Positions 6,192 through 15,600 of a DNA stretch of 17,317 nucleotides are shown one piece after another. Under the pieces are notes generated by a model that saw nothing but the letters and a program-made list of their open reading frames with translations, ran no database searches and was not told the origin of the DNA. Numbering within the stretch: the first letter of the stretch is position 1; each line of letters opens with the position of its first letter. The position numbers and the translations under genes were made by a program. The stretch spans positions 1 through 17,317 of the forward strand of contig VGML01000023.1 in NCBI GenBank assembly GCA_016866415.1, given 5' to 3'. The stretch comes from Bacteroidota bacterium. GTDB taxonomy: Bacteria; Bacteroidota; Bacteroidia; Flavobacteriales_D; Crocinitomicaceae.

Positions 6192-7436
6192 TCACTCTAA
6201 ATCCTTCAAATTCAATTTCCTCAACTTAGGTGAGATTTTTCCTGTAATTGCGACCACCAAAATTGTCAGAGAACCACCCACAATGATTGCGGCTTTCGTT
6301 CCCCACCATTTTGCAGTGAGACCCGATTCAAAAGCTCCGATTTCGTTGGAAGAACCTATGAAAATTCCGTTTACGGCTGAAACCCTTCCGCGCATGTTAT
6401 CGGGAGTAGCGAGCTGCAAAATGGAATGTCGAATTACCACGCTGACGTTGTCGAACGCTCCTGTCAAAAACAAGAAAAATAAAGCCAACCAAAAATTGGT
6501 AGACAAGCCAAATAATATGGTTGAAACACCAAAGCCAGCTACCGAATATAGTAGAATTTTTCCTGCATTATGAACGGGTGGTCGGTATGCAATAATCAAA
6601 GCCATAATGGCGGCACCAAAAGCAGGAGCTGCGCGCAAATAACCCAATTCAACTGGACCTGCGTTTAACACATTCTTTGCAAAATCTGGAAGTAATGCAA
6701 CTGCCCCTCCAAATAAAACTGCAAATAAATCTAGCGAAAGCGCTCCCAAAACGAGTTGATTTTTCATGACAAACTTCACCCCAACACTGATACTTTCCCA
6801 AATACTTTCTCCTTCTTCCTTGGCGGGTGTTTCTTTCTTCGGAATAAACAATAAAGAAAACAAGGCAATAGAAATGAATACCAGCGCCAAACCATAAGCG
6901 GTCATGTAATCAATTGCTACCAAAAATCCAGAAATTGAAGGACCAATGATGGAAGCTAAATGCCAAATCGTGCTATTCCAAGTTGCACCATTTCCATATA
7001 ATTTGCGTGGTAAAAGCTGAGAGAGAAATGGAGAAAGTGCTGCGGACATAAATCCGCGAATAATTCCTATGATTCCAACTAAAATGAAAATCGGAAAAGT
7101 TCCATACAATTTTAACAAACCACTTGTCTCAACTGAAAGATACAACAAAGCTGCACTTGCCAAAATAAAAATCGAGGTGAAAAGGACAATGATCTTCTTG
7201 CGATTGAAAGTATCCGCAATGTGCCCGGAAAAAATGGAAATCAAAATGAAAGGAATTGCTTCAGCTAAACCAATTAATCCAAGATCTAAAACACTGCCAC
7301 TAATCGAATAAACTTGCCAACCCACGATGACACTTTGCATCTGGATCGCCATTGTGAGAAAAAATCGAAAGGTCAAAAAGAATTGATAATCTTTGATTTT
7401 TAAAACAGCAAACGGATCATGCTTTTCGTTACTCAC
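6192..7436 (-). CDS. MFS transporter, EntS-like exporter (MFS_3 type)
   Basis: 414-aa major facilitator with about 10-12 hydrophobic helices. The N-terminus DPFAVLKIKDYQFFLTFRFFLTMAIQMQSVIVGWQVY and the loop 2-3 motif GHIADTFNRKKII (the MFS signature GxxaDrxgRkk) are typical of the EntS/MFS_3 group, which contains enterobactin exporters and macrolide-efflux-like proteins. PDNMRGRVSAVNGIFIG near the C-terminus is also characteristic of this group. The substrate is unknown, and no siderophore genes are nearby. The start codon is GTG (7434-7436), two bases after the gpmI stop; the first in-frame ATG is internal and would delete helix 1. It is the last gene of the minus-strand operon. No convincing terminator is seen after its stop. 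Confidence 0.88.
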   Translation of the reverse strand: MSNEKHDPFAVLKIKDYQFFLTFRFFLTMAIQMQSVIVGWQVYSISGSVLDLGLIGLAEAIPFILISIFSGHIADTFNRKKIIVLFTSIFILASAALLYLSVETSGLLKLYGTFPIFILVGIIGIIRGFMSAALSPFLSQLLPRKLYGNGATWNSTIWHLASIIGPSISGFLVAIDYMTAYGLALVFISIALFSLLFIPKKETPAKEEGESIWESISVGVKFVMKNQLVLGALSLDLFAVLFGGAVALLPDFAKNVLNAGPVELGYLRAAPAFGAAIMALIIAYRPPVHNAGKILLYSVAGFGVSTILFGLSTNFWLALFFLFLTGAFDNVSVVIRHSILQLATPDNMRGRVSAVNGIFIGSSNEIGAFESGLTAKWWGTKAAIIVGGSLTILVVAITGKISPKLRKLNLKDLE

Positions 7437-7438
7437 AA

Positions 7439-8953
7439 TTAAATGGTTTCAGCTAAGTTCACACCCGTCATTTCCTTTGGAATAGCAATCTGCAATCGAT
7501 TCAAAATCGTTGGTGCTACATCTGCGAGGATTCCATTGTGTAAATTAATTTTTTTGTCATTTGTCACCAACACCATTGGAACGGGGTTCAAACTATGCGC
7601 TGTATTTGGACTTCCGTCTTCGTTTAACGCATAATCCGCATTTCCGTGATCCGCGATGACTAAGAACTCATAACCTAATTCCTGACCTGATTGAACAACA
7701 TCCTTCAAACAAAAATCAACCGTTTCCACAGCTTTCACAATTGCCTCGTAAACACCTGTATGTCCAACCATATCTGGATTTGCGAAGTTTAAACAAATGA
7801 AATCGGGTTGTTTGGTTTGCATAAAGTCGATGATACGAACACGAACTTCCGGAGCACTCATTTCGGGCTGTAAATCGTAGGTCGCAACTTTCGGTGAATT
7901 CACTAAAATGCGATCTTCCTTTTCGAAAGTGGCTTCCCTTCCACCACTAAAAAAGAAAGTGACGTGTGGATATTTCTCCGTTTCCGCAATTCGAACTTGA
8001 GTTCTACCAGCATTTGAAACTACCTCACCAATCGTATTGAACAAATTATCTTTTTCGAAAATCACCTGGATATTCTTGAAAGTCGCGTCGTAATTGGTCA
8101 TCGAGAAATAATGCAAATCCAAAGGTTTCATTTCGAATTCAGGAAAGGCTTTTTGAGTTAATGCAATCGTTATTTCACGTGGCCGATCGGTTCTAAAATT
8201 GAAACAAATAACCACATCACCATTTTCTATAACACCATTTGAATCAATGATACTAGGCTCAATGAATTCATCTGTAATTCCATTTTGATAAGAAGATTGA
8301 ATGGCTTTCTCGGCAGAACTGAATTTTGAACCCAGACCTTTGGCCATCAAGTCATACGCTTTTTTGACACGCTCCCAGCGGTTGTCACGATCCATCGCAT
8401 AATAACGCCCAATCACAGAAGCAATTTTTCCTGTAGAATTTTTCAAGTGATTTTCCAGTTCTTGTATAAAACCCAAGCCACTCTTTGGGTCGCAGTCTCT
8501 ACCATCCGTGAATGCGTGAATGAAAACTTCATCCAAACCATTCGATTTGGCCATATCGCAAAGCGCATAAAGATGTTCTTGTGAACTGTGAACTCCACCT
8601 TGAGAAACAAGTCCGATGAAATGAATTTTACAACCATTCGATTTGGCTTTTTGAAATGCCTCATTCAGGACTTCATTTTTTTGAAATTCACCGTCTCGAA
8701 TCGATTTATTTATACGTGTAAGTTCCTGATAAACAATTCTTCCTGCTCCAATATTCAAATGTCCAACTTCTGAGTTTCCCATTTGTCCTTCCGGAAGTCC
8801 TACATCTTCGCCACTGGTTTTTAAAGTTGCATTCGGGTAATTTTTCAAAAGGGAATCCATGAATGGGGTGTTCGCATTTGCGATGGCATCTGATTCCGAG
8901 CCATTTCCGATTCCCCAACCATCTAAAATGATAAGGCCAAAACGATTTGTCAT
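7439..8953 (-). CDS. gpmI: 2,3-bisphosphoglycerate-independent phosphoglycerate mutase
   Basis: Glycolytic/gluconeogenic enzyme interconverting 3- and 2-phosphoglycerate through a phosphoserine intermediate at a two-Mn site. The 504-aa length is that of the iPGM family. Visible motifs: LIILDGWG (7-14, metal ligand Asp11), GQMGNSEVGHLNIGAGR (56-72) with the phosphorylated Ser61, GGVHS (119-123), HAFTDGRD (146-153), the substrate-binding RYYAMDRDNRWERV (183-196), NFANPDMVGHTG, and ADHGNAD near the C-terminus carrying the remaining metal ligands. All key residues are intact. Its ATG overlaps the upstream kinase stop by 4 bases (ATGA), and the MFS gene follows after 2 bases. Embedding a core glycolytic gene in an envelope/signalling operon is noteworthy. 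Confidence 0.97.
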   Translation of the reverse strand: MTNRFGLIILDGWGIGNGSESDAIANANTPFMDSLLKNYPNATLKTSGEDVGLPEGQMGNSEVGHLNIGAGRIVYQELTRINKSIRDGEFQKNEVLNEAFQKAKSNGCKIHFIGLVSQGGVHSSQEHLYALCDMAKSNGLDEVFIHAFTDGRDCDPKSGLGFIQELENHLKNSTGKIASVIGRYYAMDRDNRWERVKKAYDLMAKGLGSKFSSAEKAIQSSYQNGITDEFIEPSIIDSNGVIENGDVVICFNFRTDRPREITIALTQKAFPEFEMKPLDLHYFSMTNYDATFKNIQVIFEKDNLFNTIGEVVSNAGRTQVRIAETEKYPHVTFFFSGGREATFEKEDRILVNSPKVATYDLQPEMSAPEVRVRIIDFMQTKQPDFICLNFANPDMVGHTGVYEAIVKAVETVDFCLKDVVQSGQELGYEFLVIADHGNADYALNEDGSPNTAHSLNPVPMVLVTNDKKINLHNGILADVAPTILNRLQIAIPKEMTGVNLAETI

Positions 8954-9846
8954 AATGGCAAAGTTACTTCAAAAATACTGCCTTTGGGCGAATTATTTTT
9001 ACACACAATAGAGCCTTGATGTAGCTGAACGAACTGCGAAACAATATACAAACCTAGGCCACTACCTTTATTTTGGCGAGTTTCTTCATTACCTGAACGA
9101 TAGAATTTTGAGAAAATAGAGACTTTATCTTCTGATGAAATTCCAGGGCCGAAATCGCGAACAGCAAAAGTAAATTTATCGTTTTCAATTTTACCAACTA
9201 CTAATATTTCTTCAGATGTCCCAGCATATTTTATGGCATTTTCAAGTAAATTCATTAAAATGGTTTCCAACATAAACGCATCTGCTTGAATTTTTAGATT
9301 GGAACTAATCGCTTGTTTTATTTGTGCATATGGAAATCGCTTTTGGATGCGTTCCACCAATTGATTCGTCAATTCATTGAAATCAATTTCTGTTTTAACT
9401 GGAGCTAATGCTTTGTTATCCAATCTTGAAGCATTCAAAATATTGTCAATCAATAGCTCCAAGCGTTCATTTTCCTCCAAGGCTTTGGAGAGCAGGTCAT
9501 CACGTTTTTCGGATGGTAATTCTCTTTTTATAAGAGTTTGGAGAAGCAATTTCGTTGAAGCAATTGGCGTCTTTAATTCGTGTGTAATTGAAAGCAAAAA
9601 ATTCGACTGCCTTTGAGAAAACGTGAGCTCCTTTCGTATCGATGAACTGATTTTGAATAACCCAAAAATGAGAAGAAGCAGAAAAACTGATCCTTCTCCA
9701 ACAATCATCAATGTTTTACGGAAAATTATCGATTCATTCTGAGCACTTTCTCTACTCAACTGAATTAGATGAAATCCCCACCAAAGAAATTGAAGGATAA
9801 CATAAATGCTTAAAATGTAAAAAAGAAGATTAGTTTGTTTCTTCAT
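8950..9846 (-). CDS. Membrane sensor histidine kinase, orphan (no response regulator in view)
   Basis: 298-aa two-helix sensor kinase. Hydrophobic segments at about 7-29 and 47-66 leave only a short external loop (about 30-46), so it probably senses the membrane or an interacting protein rather than a large periplasmic ligand. The cytoplasmic part has HisKA with SITHELKTPIAS (86-97, phospho-acceptor His89) and a HATPase_c domain: N-box NLLENAIKYA (199-208), G1 RDFGPGIS (230-237), F-box FSKFYRSG, G2 GSGLGLYIV (261-269). No HAMP or PAS domain is evident. The partner regulator is not adjacent. Lying 6 bases after the antiporter gene and overlapping gpmI suggests co-transcription. A role linked to envelope or ion stress is guesswork from context. 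Confidence 0.93.
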   Translation of the reverse strand: MKKQTNLLFYILSIYVILQFLWWGFHLIQLSRESAQNESIIFRKTLMIVGEGSVFLLLLIFGLFKISSSIRKELTFSQRQSNFLLSITHELKTPIASTKLLLQTLIKRELPSEKRDDLLSKALEENERLELLIDNILNASRLDNKALAPVKTEIDFNELTNQLVERIQKRFPYAQIKQAISSNLKIQADAFMLETILMNLLENAIKYAGTSEEILVVGKIENDKFTFAVRDFGPGISSEDKVSIFSKFYRSGNEETRQNKGSGLGLYIVSQFVQLHQGSIVCKNNSPKGSIFEVTLPL

Positions 9847-9852
9847 CGAATT

Positions 9853-12045
9853 TTAATCTTTCGATTTGGAGTCATCGGAATCCGACTTTTTGAAAATACT
9901 TCCAACTTCTCGTCCGATTTTCTGAATGGTTTCTACGCCTGCAATAATTGGTGTTGCTGAAATGTCATCATAGGAAGCATACATCTGATCGACCTCCAAT
10001 CCGGGATAAATGAATATTAAGTCATTGTTCGGACATGCCTTTTCTAGTTTAGTTGAAATGCTTTCGATAATTGGATCATAGGAAACTGCGCCAACTCGAG
10101 CTGAACAAAATATGACTAAATCGTCTTTGGACTTATTGTAAACTGGGAAAAAGTCATCCAAACTTTCGATTTCTTTTAACCGCACATTGAAATCCAATTT
10201 ATTCGCATAGGCCACTTTTTGAAAACGCTCATAGGTTGATGCTGAAGCATAAAGTTCTAAATCTATTGAAAGTTCTTTCGAAAGTCGTAAAACACGCTCT
10301 ACCCAAAGCGAAAAGGTTGGTTCAATTTCCGATAACAAAGGTGCTACGACTACAATTTTTTGATAGCTTACAGAGGGCTTATCCAATTGACAGAAAAAAA
10401 TCGTTTTATCGCAAACATCGAGTAAATGTGCGCGGTCATCACCAACGATTCTTTTCAAAATATTGATGTTATTTCGACTATCGTTAATTATTACAATATC
10501 TGTAACCAATTCCTTCGAAACACGCGAAATACCCGACGATAGATTATAATCAATTGTAGCGATTGTATTGATTTTTGATTCGTGTCCAGCAAAATGCTTT
10601 ACAATATCTTCGAGGGATTTTCTAGATTTTCGAATCATCCGTTCTGCCTTATCGTTATTTGGATAGACACTTACAACGGAAATCGGATTAATTACTTTCG
10701 GATCTGAAACAAGAATCGCGAAATCAATAAGACCTTCGTTTCCATTCAATTCATTCATCGAAACCATAATATGTTTGTTTCGAAGCCGCGTTTCATTGTC
10801 GTCTAGATCGCTATTTTCAGACATTTCAATAAGCATTTTCTTTCCAGCACTTTCTGTTACAAAGGACGCCGTCATGCACGTAAATAGAATCAATAATACA
10901 GTTCCATTAACTATATTAATGCTTAAAATACCGTTTCCTCCATCGTAACCAACCATAATGATGGCCAACGTTGCAGCTGCATGGGAGGTGCTTAGTCCAA
11001 AAATAATTTGACGTTCTATTTTACTAAATTTAAAAATGATTTGGGTTACAAATGCGGCCAACCATTTACTGAAAATTGCGAATGAAGTCAAAACTGCTGC
11101 AATGATCAAAGGCCAAGTTCCTTGAAAGAAAGCACGATAATCCACTACCATCCCAACAAAAATCAAGAAGAATGGGATAAAAAGTGAATTTCCAATAAAA
11201 TCAACACGATTCATTAAAACGGAATTGTGTGGAATAAGTCTGTTTAAAACGAGTCCTGCCACAAACGCTCCAATTATGTGCTCTACTCCTGCCATCTCAG
11301 CCAAGAAGGCGGAAAAGAAGACTACGGAGAGAACAAAAATATACTGAGAGGTCTTCTCACTATCCAACTTGCTAAAGAACCAACGTGCAATTTTTGGGAT
11401 AATGAAAAACATAATGAAGGAAAAAATACTTAATGAAGTAATTAATCGCATCCAAAATGAAAAATCGAGATTACCTTTTGTTGAACTTGAAATGATTGCT
11501 AAAATGATTAAAACCGCTGTATCTGTAAAGATCGTTCCTCCGACTGTTATGGCTACTGAACTGTGTTTAGATAAACCATATTTACTAATAATCGGATATG
11601 CAACCAAGGTGTGAGTAGCAAACATACTTGCCGTCAACAAACTCGCCATTGGACTCAAATGCAAGGCATAATAACAGATCGGATAACCCAAAAACAAGGG
11701 CAGCGCGAAAGTTAAAATTCCAAAGGTGATACTTTTATTTAGGTATTTTCTAAACTGATTCAAATCAAGTTCCAGACCAGCAATAAACATAATGTAAAGA
11801 AGTCCAATTGTTGCGAATAATTTAATCGAACCTTCTGATTCCATGGTCTTTTCCCCTATCAAACGAAGTCCGTTGGGACCAATGATCATTCCTGAAATGA
11901 TTAATCCAATAATAGAAGGAATTCGAACTTTTCTAAGTAGAATCGGAGAAAGTAGAATGATAAACAGTAATAAAGAGAAAACTAGAACCGGATTTTTTAT
12001 CGGAATGATGAAAGCAGCGAAGAAATGCTCAAAAAATTGCCTCAT
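9853..12045 (-). CDS. CPA2-family cation:proton antiporter with cytoplasmic Usp-like C-terminal region
   Basis: 730-aa protein. Residues about 1-400 form a Na_H_Exchanger membrane domain with a dozen hydrophobic stretches: RIPSIIGLIISGMIIGPNGL (41-60), LFATIGLLYIMFIAGLELDL (76-95), GGTIFTDTAVLI (169-180) with the transport-site Asp175, and FLAEMAGVEHIIGAFVAGLVLNR (247-269), all standard CPA2 landmarks. Residues about 410-730 are soluble. They contain no recognisable RCK/TrkA-N nucleotide motif (GxGxxG) and look like one or two universal-stress-protein-like alpha/beta units (for example IDFAILVSDPKVINPISVVSVYPN). Probably exchanges Na+ or K+ for H+ across the inner membrane. Ion specificity is not readable. 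The start abuts the deacetylase stop exactly (TAG then ATG). Confidence 0.88.
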   Translation of the reverse strand: MRQFFEHFFAAFIIPIKNPVLVFSLLLFIILLSPILLRKVRIPSIIGLIISGMIIGPNGLRLIGEKTMESEGSIKLFATIGLLYIMFIAGLELDLNQFRKYLNKSITFGILTFALPLFLGYPICYYALHLSPMASLLTASMFATHTLVAYPIISKYGLSKHSSVAITVGGTIFTDTAVLIILAIISSSTKGNLDFSFWMRLITSLSIFSFIMFFIIPKIARWFFSKLDSEKTSQYIFVLSVVFFSAFLAEMAGVEHIIGAFVAGLVLNRLIPHNSVLMNRVDFIGNSLFIPFFLIFVGMVVDYRAFFQGTWPLIIAAVLTSFAIFSKWLAAFVTQIIFKFSKIERQIIFGLSTSHAAATLAIIMVGYDGGNGILSINIVNGTVLLILFTCMTASFVTESAGKKMLIEMSENSDLDDNETRLRNKHIMVSMNELNGNEGLIDFAILVSDPKVINPISVVSVYPNNDKAERMIRKSRKSLEDIVKHFAGHESKINTIATIDYNLSSGISRVSKELVTDIVIINDSRNNINILKRIVGDDRAHLLDVCDKTIFFCQLDKPSVSYQKIVVVAPLLSEIEPTFSLWVERVLRLSKELSIDLELYASASTYERFQKVAYANKLDFNVRLKEIESLDDFFPVYNKSKDDLVIFCSARVGAVSYDPIIESISTKLEKACPNNDLIFIYPGLEVDQMYASYDDISATPIIAGVETIQKIGREVGSIFKKSDSDDSKSKD

Positions 12046-12651
12046 CTATAGTGTTTTAAATTCAAAACCACGTCCTATCAGTTGCTCGATAATTTCAGCT
12101 AATGAGTTCTTTAAATTTGGAAATGCCTTTTTACTGTCATGAAAAACCAAAATATCTCCTCCTTTAATTTCACTTGCTTTTTGAATGATTTTTTGCGGCG
12201 AAATATTTTTGTCAAAATCATATGAAAGCCAAGACCAAAAAACAATTTTCCTACCACTTTCAATTAGCTTTTTAAACTGATTGCTCGTTACCTTTCCGTA
12301 CGGAGGGCGAAATAAATCTGATTTAATATGTGTATCGACTTTACTCACTGATGAAATATACGAGTGTAAGCTCGTTTTTGTTCCACATTCGTGATTCATC
12401 GTATGATTTCCAATTTGATGACCTTCTGAAATTATTCGATCTAACAATTCAGGATATTCTTGAACGTTTCTTCCAACTAGAAAAAATGTCGCTTTGATAT
12501 CAAATTGTTTCAATAAATCAAGAACCCAAGGTGTAACGTCAGGATTCGGGCCGTCATCGAAAGTCAGGTAAATTGAGTCGGTTTCTTTTCCTTTCCAAAT
12601 GCCACTTGGAAACAACATTTTTGCAATAAGTGGCGCTCGGAAGAATCGCAT
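12046..12651 (-). CDS. Polysaccharide deacetylase (NodB homology domain)
   Basis: 201-aa single-domain CE4-type hydrolase that removes acetyl groups from N-acetylated sugars. All five NodB motifs are visible: TFDDGPNP (30-37; Asp32 base, Asp33 metal), HTMNH (83-87; metal His83 and His87), RPPYG (115-119), the WSWLSYDFD tryptophan motif (139-147) and LVFHDS (168-173; catalytic His171). There is no clear cleavable signal peptide or long membrane helix; the N-terminus MRFFRAPLIAKMLFPSGIW is only moderately hydrophobic, so localisation is uncertain. The substrate (peptidoglycan, exopolysaccharide or a glycan intermediate) is not predictable. It lies 1 base after the DUF2723 gene and abuts the antiporter gene, so it is co-transcribed. 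Its location next to a candidate glycosyltransferase suggests a surface-glycan role. Confidence 0.92.
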   Translation of the reverse strand: MRFFRAPLIAKMLFPSGIWKGKETDSIYLTFDDGPNPDVTPWVLDLLKQFDIKATFFLVGRNVQEYPELLDRIISEGHQIGNHTMNHECGTKTSLHSYISSVSKVDTHIKSDLFRPPYGKVTSNQFKKLIESGRKIVFWSWLSYDFDKNISPQKIIQKASEIKGGDILVFHDSKKAFPNLKNSLAEIIEQLIGRGFEFKTL

Positions 12652-12652
12652 G

Positions 12653-15600
12653 CTATTTCAAGGTATCAGAATTTGTATCTTCTTTCATCAAACTTTCCAA
12701 ATCCAACATTTCTTGATCACTTTGAACTGGTTGCGGACTACCTGAAGATTTTAAAAATCCATAATGCTCACCCATTGCACCTAAATTTGCTTGCAATCCT
12801 GCGATCATTTGCATGTAATAAGAATCGCCTGTAACACTTGCTGCGCTTTCACCTGCATCACTTGCTGCTTGTTGTAATTCGTTGTAAATCCTTGGCATGT
12901 CATCCTTATACACTTTGTTAAACAACTTATAAAGACGTTTTGCCAATGCTCCATTCTTCGTTCCATACTTCGGATCATTTGCAATTACATACATTTTAAA
13001 ACATGCGTCCAATGCAGCATAAAGATCTTCTGCGTTTTCTGGGTTTCCAGCGAATTCTGCATCACTATGTTCAAAATAATTGAAAATTGTTTCATAATTA
13101 TCGGCTAACTTCATTCCTAATTTTGTCGCTTTATTCTTGTCTCCTGCCATGAAATAAAGTTGAACAAACTCATGAAGACAACCACTAGATTTCGCTTTTA
13201 CATCTTGACCTTGATACATAAAATTAGTATGTGCTGCATTGATTTTCAATGAATTCATCGGATCAATTTGGTTTACCTCTCCAAAATCAAGAACAGTTTC
13301 TAAAGGCATTAGTTCCATTGATTTATCAAGAAGGCTGATAGCACCTTTTTTATCTCCTTTATTCAGTAATTGCTCTGCTAAAAGTAAAAAGTTACAACGG
13401 TATTGTTGAGTATGACGACGTGCATAATAATCTGTCAAGACCTTAGGGTTTTTCATGTCACCATACATATAAGTCTCTAGCATATGTTTCTTCATTTTCG
13501 CCAAATTAAAGAATACAGGCTCATCCTTCAATGGATTTAACTCGTATGCCATTCCAACTTGCTTGATATAACCAGAGCTTAATAATGCGATTGAGAAAGA
13601 TGAACCGCGACTACTTGAGAAATAGATTCCTCGTTTCCAATCATTGTTTGCTACAATATCCATCATCATGACTTCATCCCGAGCTAAATAACGATCGCGC
13701 TCTGAATTGAATTCAAAAACTATTTTATTTGGACATTTAGCTACCTCACTTTTTGAAATAATATTTGCTTTGGTGGCATTTACTTTATTCACTTTCAAAG
13801 AAAAACGACTCGAAGGGAAAAAGCTAAATCGATTCCCCTCATTATTAACCATGTTATTGTCATCACGAACAAAAGCCATAGCCTCTTTAAAATCAACTGC
13901 CGACCAAGGTGTTTCAAATTGTTCTAACAAAGTCTGAAGTTCACTTGCAGCACCCTCGGCAAATTGAACACTTCCTCCTTGAACTCCTTTTAATAATGTA
14001 ATCGTTCCATAGTATTTCTTTAAAACACTTTCGGCAAGATTAGAATCATCGGTATTTGTCAAATATTCAATTCCTTTTAGCGCATTTGACTCGGACGTAG
14101 TAATCTTGGAAACGATGGACCCGATTCTGGAATTAAAATACATAAGTGCTTTTCTAGCATCCAATTTGTTTTCTTTAACACGCAACTCAACTACTTTTTT
14201 TATTGTTTCCTCGTTCGCATTCATTGATAATAACTCCAAAAGAGAAAGAAAATAAATTTGGTCAGTATTTCCTGCGTACATTAAAATTTGGTCTTCCCTA
14301 AACTTGATTGGGAGTGGATCCGATTCGTAGGCGCGCATCTTCATTTGATTCGTGTACCAATCAGTTCCCATAAGCGAAAGGTTACATACACGAACGTCTG
14401 TTCTGATTCCTTCCACCTCTTGCAAATACCAAAGAGGGAAGGTATCGTTATCACCATTTGTAAAGATGATCCCATTTTTCTCGCATGACTGTAAATAATT
14501 GTATGCTAAATCTCGTGCTGAGGTCTTTCCACTTCGGTCATGATCGTCCCATCCTTGAACTCCCATGATTAAAGGAACAATCGCTCCCAATGCCGTCGCA
14601 GCAATCGCACTTGTATTTGCGTTTTTAAGTTTATTTAGAATGAAATCATAGATCGCATAAACCCCAATTCCAATCCACATGGCAAAGAAATAGAATGAAC
14701 CAGCGTATGCATAATCACGCTCTCTTGGTTCAAATGGTTTTTGATTCAAATAAACAAGAATAGCAATACCTGTAAATAAAAACGCTAAGAATAATACAAA
14801 AGCATCTTTGGGTGCTCTGTATACATGGAAGATTAGTCCAATAATAGCCAAGATTAGGGGCAACATGTAAAACTTATTATGAGAAGCATTATTGGTGGTG
14901 TAATGAGGCGCAAATTCCTGACTTCCTAAACGTGCTTCATCGATGAAGTTAATACCTGAAATCCAATTTCCTCGCATGTTGTCACCGTGACCTTGAATGT
15001 CGTTTTGGCGACCGGAAAAATTCCACATGAAATAACGTATATACATCCAATTGACTTGATATCGGAAGAAATAAGTCAGGTTTTCACCAAAAGTTGGTAA
15101 ACGCATCCCATCTCGACCAATTTCTGTTCCTTTATCTTCATTTGCGTCATATCCGGACCAATTTTCATATCCTTGTCTATGCAATGGGCTATCACTAGAA
15201 TGCATCCTTGGAAAAAAGGTGCCTTGTGAATAGGTTGGAACTGCTTGTTTGCGAATTGAAGCATTACTTTCGTAATATTTTTCCTCTATGGTGTATGCAC
15301 CGCCATTATCTTTCACCCATTTTTCGGCGTCTGTTTTTTTAGTAAAGGCTTTAACAGCTTCATCATTTTCAATTACAACAAATCTGCGTAAGTAATAAGC
15401 AGACAGATCTTTCCAACCATCACGACTCACTAGTTGTGGTCCTTCAGAAGTCATTTCTTCGCCATTTCGCAGCGAGTTCCAGTAGTTTCCATATAGAATT
15501 GGTGCAGAACCATATTGCTCGCGCTTCAAATAAGAATGCAGTGTTACTAAGTTTTCTGGGTCATTTTCATCCAACGGAGTATTTGCATTAGAGCGAATAA

